A stretch of 64,000 bases of DNA from Schizochytrium sp. TIO01 (Eukaryota > Sar > Bigyra > Thraustochytrida > Thraustochytriidae): assembly GCA_004764695.1 (NCBI GenBank), contig SMSO01000005.1:471501-535500 (forward strand). Reading direction: 5' to 3'. Below, one piece after another: positions 31,932 to 41,654 of the stretch. A model generated the notes under the pieces. It was not told where the DNA came from, ran no database searches, and worked only from the letters and a program-made list of their open reading frames with translations. A program made the position numbers and the translations under genes. Every line of letters begins with the position of its first letter. Position 1 is the first letter of the stretch.

Positions 31932-34127
31932 TTGTAGGAGAAGTTGTTGTTGCATTTGATGAGCAGTGAGCGAAGGTTTCTTTAACTGATTTCGTAGTGA
32001 GGCAATCTCGTTCTTCAGACGACTGATCAAGTTGACATACTCAGTGACGTGGTAATCTACATTCAATACATTTCTCTCAGCTTGAGTCTTGATATTTTTG
32101 GCTCGATTCGCATACTTGAGAGTGTTTAAGGTCTCTTCAATCTGATTCTTTGCAGGAGAGACGGCTGCGATCATGACTGTTCGGCAGTTTCCACCGAGAG
32201 AATCTTTCAACAGACGTGTCAGCTTAGAATCACGATAGGGGACAAAAGCACCTTTTCCGCCTTCGCGTAATGCATTAATGCAATTTCCAAGAGCAAGCAA
32301 GGAACGGTTGATATTAGCACCCTCCAGTAATCTAGCACCACGATTCTGGGTTACAGAAGCACGCTCAGATCCTGCAAGGTCAATCAGAGAAAGTTTTCCA
32401 AGTGTTACATTTGACACACTCACTGCATTTGCATTGACACCATTATCCCTTCGCTCCACCATAATCTGCAGAACAGCATGCGAACGGCTTGATGCTTGAT
32501 TTGCAGCGGTGCCTTCTGTAGTACGCCGTGCATTGCCTTTTCGCAGTAGAGCCATAATATCTTCTGCAGAATTAGTTTCTACCTCAGATAGTCCTGTGAC
32601 AGTAGGGCCTTTGACAGGGTCTTCTCGTAGATCCAAATATTCTGAAGATGGAGTTAGAAGGTCGCGGATCATTTCATTATATACCTCAAGGAAAGAGCAT
32701 GTTACTCGATAGGTTCTTCCAACGGTGTTCTCAGCTGCATTTACAGAGCCGCGAGTTTCATTTGTTCCATTCTCGTCTTCCTCATCAAGTCGACTGGAGT
32801 TTAATTCGTGATCATGGTCCTCTGATTCAGGTGCAGTAACCGGTGAAGATGGCTGTGTATCAGAGTTGAGGTTTTTGAGTTGCCCAGCTGCACGTTTGAT
32901 GTTCATCTCAATCTTGTTAAAGAGATCTTGTAAGGTGAGCACCATGATCCCTGGAACATTTGTTCCAGATCCATGTTCCAAATGATCACCTGCAGAGGCT
33001 CCCCCCGATCCTGATGCTGCTCCTCCAAGCATCGTATGGGTCTTTCCCGCACCCGTGGCACCATATGCAAAGACAGTAGCATTGTAGCCAATAACCACAC
33101 CATCAATTAAAAAACGCGTTGTGTGGTTGTAAACGGTCTCTGTAGGAGTTTCGGGGCTAAATGCGTAGTCAAAGGCATATCGCTTCTCCCTCGACCGATG
33201 TTTACGAAGTACATCTTGCCGCTGTCTCTTTTTCCCTGAGTCGCTTCTATCCATGACTACAATCATCCGATCATCAACTACTTTAACAACCTCGCGTGTA
33301 GCGCCACGCTCTTTCTGATTCATAGGGCGCACTCGAACTGCCACAAGAACATTTGATTTCCCGGCCCACATCTCTTCAACTTGTTTTTCAGCAGCATCTA
33401 GATCAAAGTCTGCGACATTGTCTGGACACGGTGTCATCATCGCAGACTGTGGCCGACCTGCAAGACGAGAGTTGTCCTCGAGTTCATCCTCGTCGTCATC
33501 ATCCTCGTCATCGTCATCCTCGTCCTCGTCGTCATCATCCTCATCTTCATCTTCGTCATTGATGAGGTTGTTTGCGGCCGCATCATCGTCGTCATCGTCG
33601 TCATCGTCATCATCTTCATCATCATCTTCGTCATTCTCTTCTTCATCTTCATTCTCGTCATCTTCTTCTCCCTCTGTTGCAGTAAAAACGCCAGGGTCTT
33701 GTGTCGCAGCATACTCCTCACTGATGATTTTCTGCTCGCTCTCTAGAGACCAAGATGTTCCAGTGATGTGGCTTTCGTTTTCATTATTGTCTTTGTCATT
33801 GCTTTCGTTGGATGACCGGGCATCCATGTTTTCGCTGTGTTTGTTTGAGATGTTTGCTGGAGAAGAATCCACATCCGATTGGTCAGACTTTGTCTCCGGT
33901 TGCTTGGTCTCTGAGTCATAAGCCCAAGCCCTGCCTGAAACAGGTCTTAGATTTCTTGAGTTTGGGTGAACTAGTTTTCGCTCTGAGACGTAATCCACGA
34001 AGGATTCAGACTCCTCGTTGCGTTGGTCGCTCTTGCCCTCGGAGTCTTCGTCGTTGCCATGTTTTTCTTCATTTTCAGCAGGTCCATTGGTGCCCTGGAA
34101 GAGCCTTTCGCCAATCCGTGCAAGCAT
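28608..34127 (-). CDS. Kinesin-8-like motor protein with long low-complexity extensions
   Basis: First ATG in frame is at 34127 (a GTG lies five codons upstream), giving 1839 residues. An acidic N-terminus, including long D/E runs at about 150-215, precedes the motor at about 258-700: NVLVAVRVRP, the P-loop GATGAGKTHT near 357, NQASSRSHAVLQI (switch I), LIDLAGSERA (switch II), then GGKGAFVPYRDSKLTRLLKD. NHTTRFLIDGVVIGYNATVF matches the kinesin-8 (Kip3/KIF18/KIF19) signature. A neck and coiled coil follow with a Q run at about 731-748. After 900 the tail is Ser/Asn/Gly-rich with a further coiled coil near 1650-1700. All ATPase motifs are intact. Kinesin-8s walk to microtubule plus ends and control their length in spindles or cilia. 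The acidic block directly before the motor is unusual. Confidence 0.9.
31884..31935. repeat. CTG/TTG triplet tract encoding poly-Q
   Basis: About seventeen mixed CAG/CAA codons on the minus strand, in the kinesin just after the motor and neck. Encodes an uninterrupted Q run. Confidence 0.9.
33484..33665. repeat. Imperfect TCA/TCG/TCC triplet tract encoding poly-Asp/Glu
   Basis: About 180 bp of degenerate triplets reading Asp and Glu on the minus strand, split by one AAANNLIN segment. On the plus strand the same DNA gives a false poly-Ser frame. Confidence 0.9.
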
Positions 34128-35137
34128 TTCCGGTCCCCGCACTTGCTACAAAAAGCGTCGCTGCGGCAAACCCGCGAAGGGAGAGCCCTGGCGACAGCGC
34201 GTTAATGTAGGCTAACTTGCCAGTACCCGTCGTATTACAAAGCCTCCTTTCTGCGCGATGGATTTCTGCAAGAAGGTCTAACTCCGCTAAGATTGTCTGA
34301 AATTGAGAAAGAGCCCTGCGACCCGTTATACTTGTGCGTTCCTGTTCACACCTAAGGCGGCGTAGCCTTAGGTAGTCAGATCTCGCGGGTCTTGTGTGGC
34401 TCGCCAGGCCACGCAAACCCTTGGCCTCAACCCTTGGAGGCCGGTGCCCCTTTCGCGAGTGCCGTCTTCAGTTCTGCGTTGACAAACGCAGTCGTCTTCT
34501 TAATGTTGCGATGATTTGGAGCTCATCGTCTAAAGGGTGCTCAATGAAGAAGAAGGCATCGAAGAAGAAGATGATAACAAAGCAGAACTAAAAGGGGGTA
34601 TGGTACAAGTATAATCTATTATACTTAGAAATTAACCATGCTATATATATAGACTTAATCGCCAGTAGTATCGTAAAGTTGTATTATACCTCTGTGTGCA
34701 CCAGTCTCAACGAACACATTTCTTGCTGTCCCCTTGGCCCGGAGACTCGTTGCTATGCACTTAGTACTATTAGTGAATCGGATAACCCCGATTCTGCAGT
34801 AACACTCTGAAACAACAAAATGTACTGATTACGAAATATTAAGATTTGAGGAAGGAGGCCAATACTTTCTTGAAGAGAAGTGTCTCGAATTCATAGGTGT
34901 GGCCAACTATAATTCATATGAGGCTTTCGTGGCCTGGGAAGATTTTATTGTATGCTAGGTGTGTGCTCGTGTGCTCGTTTATCATATATACATATAATGA
35001 GTAGGTACTCGATAGGTTGCCTTGTTTGCTGTGCGAAAGGCATGGGTATTATATAGATAGGATGGGGCTCAGGAATATTTGTGTTCATTCGCAGAGGCCG
35101 GAGGTGTAATCGCATATCTGTGTTTGTTGATGACCTG
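34128..35137. other. Intergenic, 1 kb, divergent promoter of the kinesin and RCC1 genes
   Basis: The kinesin-proximal 290 bp are GC-richer, with an open minus-strand frame from about 34416 overlapping the kinesin start in another frame (probably leader). A perfect 9-bp-arm inverted repeat lies at 34350-34373. The RCC1-proximal half is AT-rich. No gene seen. Confidence 0.5.
34350..34373. repeat. Inverted repeat, 9-bp perfect arms, 6-bp loop
   Basis: Arms acctaaggc and gccttaggt around ggcgta, about 225 bp upstream of the kinesin ATG. The arms share the CTAAGG core with the 6096-6127 palindrome. Confidence 0.75.
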
Positions 35138-38100
35138 ATGTATCGCTCGGAAGATTCGCCGAGATCTACACCGTATGCAAGGAAGCGTCAGTATTCCAGT
35201 ACTGCAGCAACCACGCTTCGTCCGAGGAGTGCTTACACAAACTCGCACTACTTAGGAAATGAGCAATCAAAAACACCAATTGCCCGCGCTTCCACGCCAG
35301 CAGGGCGAATTCCACAAAGGCAGAAAGCCTTGCAATGGGGTCAAGGACTCGCTTCAGACGCCACGCCTTTGCGCTCAAGCCTAAGGCCCCGAAGTGCATT
35401 TCCTGGCAAGTCACCTGAACCTTCGCCTAAAGTAGAATCAGAGTCATTTCTTTTTCGACAGAGCATCATTGCACATGCTGCACAGCATACTCGTCCAACA
35501 CGACCAGAAAGTGCTCCTGGGAGAGATCGAAAGAGCACCGCTCAATCTGATGGATGCTATCGCCCACCAAATTCAACAGCATCCAATTCTGCTATTCATC
35601 GAAGCTCGCCGTCAGTAGAAAAAACTTTGGCGAACTACCTGGCAACACTTAACCTACAATCTGGCTCAATGGACATGGCCACCGCTCAGACATCACTGGC
35701 AACATCAGAACGCCCCGTGAAAACTCTCTTGTTTTCCTGGGGTTCAAATTGTCAAGGTCAGTGTGATGGAAAGTCAACTGGCGAAGATATTCGTGACCCG
35801 GTTTCGTGTGATGATCTCATTGTTCAAGCTGAGGTTATATCATCCTCTAGGTATCTATCAGAAAAGACTGTGGAACGTATTGCTTGCGGGCGATATTCTA
35901 CTGTAGTTCTTTGCGAAGGCAGTAAACTTGCGTGTTGGGGGAAAACACTTGGGCGTCAGCAGAGTCTTGTGTCTCAACTAAAGGTTCCATCTGCTCTTGT
36001 GACTGGAAAACTACGAATTTCTTCCTTTTCCTGTGGTGATGAACATGTTGTTGCTCTCCTTGAAGGTGGCCTTGTAGTTGGATGGGGCGCCAATGATGTC
36101 GGGCAGCTTGGTCCAAATCACCCTAGTACAGCACCAAGTGACATGGCTGTGTCACTGCCCTGTTTTATGGAAGCTGCGGAACGCATCGTTGAGGTTGTAT
36201 GTGGTGCACGTTTCACATTAGCCGTGTCTAGCTATGGGGAAATACTTGGGGTAGGAGCCAATGAATCTGGCCAACTTGGTTCCGGAGTCATGCAGGCGGC
36301 ATGTCGTAAAGCTTCTAAGATGAGGCTGCCTTCTGGTTTTAAATTAAAACAGATTGTGTGTGGGTTAAGTCATTCACTGGTGCTTTCTCAGAAAGGAGAG
36401 ATATGGGGGTGTGGTAAAAGTGGATGTCTAACCGCGGCACCAGGTGAAGATACAGCAGACCTGATGACCTTAACTCCCCAAAAGCTTGACCTAAAGCTTG
36501 AACAATCGATTATGAGTGTCAATGCAAATGGATTCTGGAGCTGTATAACACTTGACCAAGGTGGCGTGGCTGCATGGAATTCTCAATCAAGTGAGCTTAC
36601 AATATTGAGTTGTCTTCAACACAAAGGAGCAACTATGCGACAGGCTTGTGTTGCTGCTTGCGGGCGAGTTGTTGCGGTATCCTTTGCATGTAATGTATAT
36701 ACATGGGAAGATCCCTTCACTAAAGAAGAACCAAAGGTATACAACCATTTCGCATCTCAGGGAGCGAAAGTTAATTTTGTTGCAGCTGGAGGTGAGCATT
36801 TTGCTGCTGCTCGGCTCAGGCGACCGTCTCAGCCACTTTTGGAATTCAAAGAAAAACCTAATGTTATAATTCAGCCCCTTGTACCATCTGCAAGTGAGTC
36901 AATTGCTTGGGGTGCTGGTTTAGGGCGAGGAATAGCTTCACGTGAAGCATGTCGAGGAAACGAATTTCAAGTTCAACTGAAAACCGCGAGCAACGGTCTT
37001 TTCAAGCCATCAGCTGAAGATCCTCTTGAATATAAGGTTTCATTAGAATTGTGGAGGGATGCGCTTTGCGAGAGGGAGCCGATTAAGGCCGATGTACGTG
37101 TTCGTCATCTCGGCCAGGGGAGGTATGTCCTTTCGTATGGAGTGGCGAAAGCAGAAGATGTATGGTTGGCGATAAAGTTGGGCAGTGAACATATTGGAAA
37201 GAGCCCAGTCAAGGTCACCATTGAACCCAGTGCGCTGCATTTAGGGTCATGTACTGCTCGATTTTGTCCAGACTCCTGCATGGTTTTGGTCGACGAGCGA
37301 GACGTGTGCGGAAACATTTTACCACCGGGTCAAGCTTCAAGAGCAACTACCTGGAGCGCTAAGTTTTTTGGCATGGATAAACAGGACTTACTCTGGGAAG
37401 GACCTACTGACACCGCTGTCCCTGAGAATTTACGTGGGGTGTCTTCAATTGACGTTGTTCACACCAGTTCACAGTTTGTTCTTAAATGTGCGTGTGACTC
37501 TACTGCGTCAATTTGCAAGAATCCTATATGTCTTTTGAGCGACGAAATTCTCTCTCACTATAAACCATGTTTGTGTGAAGCGGTGATTGTAGAAGGCTCT
37601 CCTATTGTGCTAAAATTTAATGAGGCTTTGAAGCTTGCTGGTGAGCTAAGGTTTTGCTTTGAAGGGTCCGCACTTCCCTCAGCCCGAAAGTCACTTGTGA
37701 AGGGCCTGATGCAACTGGAGATCGACTCTCCGGATATGCTCGGCACATGTGTAGTGCATTGTGAAATGGTTCTGCATAGTGAATTTTCGTCGAGATGGTA
37801 CTCAGCGCAAGAAAGCTTCGCTACTTTTGACCTAAGTTTAATTATTGTATCGAAGTCTACAGCTCAGTTTGCGGCGACATCTCGACTTGAAGCAAGTGCT
37901 CGTATTGACGCGGGCTTTATTTTCAGTACTGAGACAGAAGATTTGAGAACACTTTTATCAAAACCTGAACGCATTTTATTCGATGCTAACACTGATTGGC
38001 TTGTGCAAAAGGCTTCTTGTGAAGCGCGCGATTTATGTGCTTACATTCCGCTGGATGCAGTCATGGTGCGTGCGAAGATTCTTGCAGGTATATCGTGCGA

Positions 38101-38329
38101 GTGGACGAGATCGACTATGGGTATGCTTCGTTCTGTAGAGGTTTCTACAAATTTTGCTAAGGCAGTTATGTCATCATGTGAGAGTCACCATAGGCTTAAA
38201 CTACAGGCAGTGTTGTTTAAGTATTTATGTGATGAGTGTTGGGTTCCATGCGCAGTGCATGCTTGTGGGGATTGTCTAATAGGTATTGAGAAAAGGCCAT
38301 TTTCCTTGTCTCGTCCAGACCAGCGTTGA
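35138..38329 (+). CDS. RCC1-repeat protein with filamin-type domain
   Basis: The frame opens at a GTG (35081); the first ATG is at 35138, giving 1063 residues. Residues 1-190 are Ser/Arg/Pro-rich with repeated RPRSA-like motifs (LRPRSAYTN, LRPRSAFPG, TRPESAPG). An RCC1-type beta-propeller spans about 195-555, seen in repeats such as LLFSWGSNCQGQCDG, VVGWGANDVGQLGPNH, ILGVGANESGQLGSG and VNFVAAGGEHFAAA. Residues about 590-700 fit a filamin/ABP280 Ig repeat (GAGLGRGIASREACRGNEFQ, then RYVLSYGVAKAEDVWLAIKL, IGKSPVKVTIEP), followed by a second, weaker beta-rich region. The C-terminal 250 residues are unassigned. A cytoskeletal or Ran/ARF-type regulatory scaffold is possible; no exchange-factor activity is proven by the sequence. 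Confidence 0.85.
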   Translation: MYRSEDSPRSTPYARKRQYSSTAATTLRPRSAYTNSHYLGNEQSKTPIARASTPAGRIPQRQKALQWGQGLASDATPLRSSLRPRSAFPGKSPEPSPKVESESFLFRQSIIAHAAQHTRPTRPESAPGRDRKSTAQSDGCYRPPNSTASNSAIHRSSPSVEKTLANYLATLNLQSGSMDMATAQTSLATSERPVKTLLFSWGSNCQGQCDGKSTGEDIRDPVSCDDLIVQAEVISSSRYLSEKTVERIACGRYSTVVLCEGSKLACWGKTLGRQQSLVSQLKVPSALVTGKLRISSFSCGDEHVVALLEGGLVVGWGANDVGQLGPNHPSTAPSDMAVSLPCFMEAAERIVEVVCGARFTLAVSSYGEILGVGANESGQLGSGVMQAACRKASKMRLPSGFKLKQIVCGLSHSLVLSQKGEIWGCGKSGCLTAAPGEDTADLMTLTPQKLDLKLEQSIMSVNANGFWSCITLDQGGVAAWNSQSSELTILSCLQHKGATMRQACVAACGRVVAVSFACNVYTWEDPFTKEEPKVYNHFASQGAKVNFVAAGGEHFAAARLRRPSQPLLEFKEKPNVIIQPLVPSASESIAWGAGLGRGIASREACRGNEFQVQLKTASNGLFKPSAEDPLEYKVSLELWRDALCEREPIKADVRVRHLGQGRYVLSYGVAKAEDVWLAIKLGSEHIGKSPVKVTIEPSALHLGSCTARFCPDSCMVLVDERDVCGNILPPGQASRATTWSAKFFGMDKQDLLWEGPTDTAVPENLRGVSSIDVVHTSSQFVLKCACDSTASICKNPICLLSDEILSHYKPCLCEAVIVEGSPIVLKFNEALKLAGELRFCFEGSALPSARKSLVKGLMQLEIDSPDMLGTCVVHCEMVLHSEFSSRWYSAQESFATFDLSLIIVSKSTAQFAATSRLEASARIDAGFIFSTETEDLRTLLSKPERILFDANTDWLVQKASCEARDLCAYIPLDAVMVRAKILAGISCEWTRSTMGMLRSVEVSTNFAKAVMSSCESHHRLKLQAVLFKYLCDECWVPCAVHACGDCLIGIEKRPFSLSRPDQR

Positions 38330-38907
38330 TGAGCATTTTTGTAAACACGCAAAAAGAAACGTTGTACCTTACTCTGCGACAGTTGAAACAGATTCAATGA
38401 TTTATAGAACCCTTCCCCCTTTTATTTTAGTATTGCTAACATCAATCTTTGTTTTGCAGTTCCTGTTTTATTTGAAACTACGCAATGCTTTGCTCTTTTA
38501 AACTGTGAAAGTTAACAGCAACTATTTGTAAAAAAGACCAGACATGAGCTTGGATTGGTTTGATTTTCTAATTTAAGAAATCTACGTGGGGCAAGTAGAA
38601 CAAGTAGAACAAGTAGAACAAGCAGATTAATGAAGACGAGAAGGGAAGCTGAGCATGTAGAAACAAAATTATGCTACGGCGAAGGACAGGGCACGATTTA
38701 TTTGTGAAAGCACTCTTTTAAGCAACTGAAAAATGTTGACACAAAGACTAAGAAAATGCCAAATTTTGAGGCAGCCTAATTAAGCCAATTGTTTCACATA
38801 TAAAATACGTCCATCTCCATGCCTGATAAGATTCTGCTACGAGTAGCAGTGTAGGTGTGTTTAATGTGAGTAATATTGTTATTGTTTGTTTGGTGTAGTT
38901 GGGGCTT
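38330..38907. other. Intergenic between convergent genes, 0.58 kb
   Basis: AT-rich 3' flanks of the RCC1 (+) and bL19m (-) genes, with a short 9-bp tandem repeat. No gene seen. Confidence 0.6.
38592..38622. repeat. 9-bp tandem repeat, 3.4 copies
   Basis: Exact copies of caagtagaa in the 3' flank of the RCC1 gene. Confidence 0.85.
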
Positions 38908-39774
38908 TTACTTCTTCTTTGGCTGTGTGACATCCTCTGCACCCTCCTCCTTGGGCACGCCGTCGATGACCGAGGGGTCGTTGTCGAGCTCAAGTCCGAG
39001 CATTTCAAGACGATCCTGACGGCGCTGATCCTTGTTGAGCGCGATGCGCTTTCTCATCTGTCTGATAGCTCCATCCTTGACGGTAAAAGTCGCAAGAGAA
39101 AGGTCCCTGGCGTAGTACAGCTTTGCTCTGCGCACGCGCTTCCTTGCCCTGTGAAGGAAGGCCTTCTGGATCACCTTGATGTCCTGAATCAGTGGCGAGT
39201 AAAGCGGCATGATGAACTCCACGGGGGTGCCTCCAATCGTGCAGATTACCCTGAACGAGGTCGACAGCTGGTTCCTGTGCATGCCCAGCACCATGCCTCG
39301 CACCCGAGTGTACCTATCGCTCTGGGTGCTCACCTTGTATGTCACCTCAATTGCGTCTCCACTCTGAAAGTAGGGAAGGTCGCGAGCACTCTCAACTTTC
39401 ACCATTGCCTCGGTGTTGAGCTGCGAGAGCAGTGATGCGGCGTGCTTGAAAGGGGCCTTCTGCTTAGTCCAGGTGTACTTCTTGGTTGTCGGTGAGGCCG
39501 GGAGGTCACGCTCGTGGGCGAGCTGTGCAGGTGCACCGAGTCCTCCGGCAGGCTGCGGACCATAGCGGTTGAGCACGGGCTTGCGGTTCATCATGGCGCC
39601 GACCTTGGCCTCGAAGGAGGCCTCCAGCTTGCGCTCGCGCTTGAACTCCTTTGTGGCCAGACCGCGCAGGCCCATGAGCCGCGACGCGGAGGTCGCGGGG
39701 GCAGCCGGTGCGGCGTTGGAGAAAGAGAGAGGGCCCATGCCCCAGCGGGCGAGGCCTCCCAGGCGGCCGAGCAT
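38908..39774 (-). CDS. MRPL19: Mitochondrial large-subunit ribosomal protein bL19m
   Basis: The frame opens at a TTG; the first ATG is at 39774, giving 288 residues. The N-terminal 40 residues are rich in Arg, Ala, Ser and Leu with no acidic residue (MLGRLGGLARWGMGPLSF), a good mitochondrial presequence. The L19 fold lies at about 115-225: YFQSGDAIEVTYKVSTQSDR, RVRGMVLGMHRNQLSTSFRV, FIMPLYSPLIQDIKVI and RRAKLYYARDLS, the last being the diagnostic RRAKLYYLR block of bacterial L19. bL19 lies at the subunit interface of the large subunit. The protein is longer than bacterial L19 (about 115 residues) at both ends, as usual for mitochondrial forms. Codon use is GC-rich and C-ending like eS19, suggesting high expression. 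Confidence 0.95.
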   Translation of the reverse strand: MLGRLGGLARWGMGPLSFSNAAPAAPATSASRLMGLRGLATKEFKRERKLEASFEAKVGAMMNRKPVLNRYGPQPAGGLGAPAQLAHERDLPASPTTKKYTWTKQKAPFKHAASLLSQLNTEAMVKVESARDLPYFQSGDAIEVTYKVSTQSDRYTRVRGMVLGMHRNQLSTSFRVICTIGGTPVEFIMPLYSPLIQDIKVIQKAFLHRARKRVRRAKLYYARDLSLATFTVKDGAIRQMRKRIALNKDQRRQDRLEMLGLELDNDPSVIDGVPKEEGAEDVTQPKKK

Positions 39775-41654
39775 GGCGAGAGGAAGGGAAGGCTGCGTGC
39801 TCCGCAAGCGCTGTCTCCTCCGCGCTTTGAGTGAGTCTGCTCTCCTCTTTTCTCTCTCACTCTTCCTCTGTTGGTCGTCAAAGCTCTAGAGAGGCAGGAA
39901 AACGCACAGTGCAACAAAGGCGCACAAAGGGAAAGTAACCCTATAGTTCACTTGTAGCCAAATATATACACAGCCGAGTAAACGAGACAAGTGAAACAAA
40001 AACACGCATATGCTTACTTACATGAGCAGGTCAGTCATAAGTACCTACATTCTTCATACAGACAGACACTGGAAAATGCCGTGAGGTTTCGACTCGCGAG
40101 GGTCGGGTTGGTTGAGTTCATTTCTTGATCGAGCGTTTACAATGATTGCGTCGAGGTCATCCATCGTCTCTCGCGAACTCATTACACGATGGTGTATTTT
40201 AGTCACCATTTTCAACCTGAGCTGTTCTTCCTTTCACTTTATAGACAGACAGCAGCACTTCATGGACCTACCTGTTCTTGTCCTCTTTTCAGGCGCAAAC
40301 TTGGCCGATTGATCGTTTCAATCACACAAAGCAAGAACAAAGCAAACTGCACCAATGCTGCTTCATGCTGCTTCATTCGCAGAGGAAACAGCCGATGCTA
40401 CGAACCCGGGCAGGTAGTGCTAGATGTTTGTTTATTCGTTCGCTTACCAGTCTGCTAGAAGTCCTAACTACGACCATAATTGTGGCAGGCAGCCACATCC
40501 TGTGGGCGTGAGCATAACTCACTTGCAAGGTGGTTTACTATAGGTTATAGGCTATTTTTACTATAGAACAAAGGCCATTAACTGTGATTCATGTGGCCTT
40601 TGCAATCGCAAAGACTGGTAGTGTTTGGGGTAGATAGGGGCTATGAGAGCAGCCGCCAATGAAGGACAGGAAGCTAAGCCTCCTCCGTGCGCGGTGCGAA
40701 TTAGGGTTGTTCAAATTCGAATAGTTTTGGAAAAAGAAGATAGAGTTGGGAGTGATTGTGACTTGAGGAAACATGCAGATTAAGTTTGAATTGCTTCATG
40801 CAGCAGCATCATCTTCTGGTTTTGCTAAAGTGGTAGTACGCAAGGCTGATCATTATTTTCGTGTAGCACGATGTAATACTGGTTGGGCTCTGAAACGGTC
40901 GCACATCAGTCAGAGTCCAAAATTTATACTACCAGCCAGCCATAGCAAAAGAACAATGCATTTCCTGAACTTGCGTTCACACCGCTAGAATAAAAACAAG
41001 AGAGTAATAAATTCGTTCTTTCTATAAAATTTCTATCAAAGGGAGAAACGAGAAATGAAGTGACACGCGCTCAACAACATAGGAGTCGGTCGTGAGCGGG
41101 TTTATCTACGGAACGTCTACAAAAGGGCTGCGTGCTGCTGTTTTATCAATTTTGCAAATGGGGTCGGGTGATGATGGATTGGTTGATTGGATAATTTAAT
41201 GAGCTCTGCGAAATAAGAGACCGCAATAAAACTGAAACGAAGACGAGGTGGCCAGACAATGAAGCTAAATCGGCCGAGGCACGGACTTTCTTCGCGCAGA
41301 GCCAAATTGATAAAAAGTGGGCAACATGCATAGTGAAGCAGGTATGTACTGCTACTCAGAAGTAAATTTGTAGCCGCTGGAATCCGCCAAAAGAACGCGA
41401 ACAAAGAATTGAGAATAGTTTGGTCATGAATAACATCGAATAGAATGTTGATCCCGCTGATACAAAATGCTGCCACAGATGATCTTTTCAGACACAGAAA
41501 AAAGAAAGCAAAGACGGTGTGAAGAAAAAATCAAAGTTGTTCACGGGCATCAAACAAGCATTCACGAGGAAGCGGGACTTTCAGCAACATGGAAAGCATA
41601 AAATCAAGAGGTCAAGAATATCTTGTTCGAAGGAACGGGATATCTTGCTTCTGA
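39775..41654. other. Intergenic, 1.9 kb: bL19m promoter and LIM-gene 3' flank
   Basis: Promoter and leader of bL19m at the left; AT-rich DNA to the right. Minus-strand open stretches near 41117-41476 start at GTG, read as hydrophobic low-quality protein, and lie in the LIM 3' flank. No gene supported. Confidence 0.5.

Noticed and set aside
33418-33921. Plus-strand 167-codon poly-Ser frame
   Set aside because: It is the antisense of the Asp/Glu codon tract in the kinesin gene.
41117-41476. 119-codon minus-strand frame downstream of the LIM gene
   Set aside because: Starts at GTG, hydrophobic low-quality composition, lies in the LIM 3' flank.
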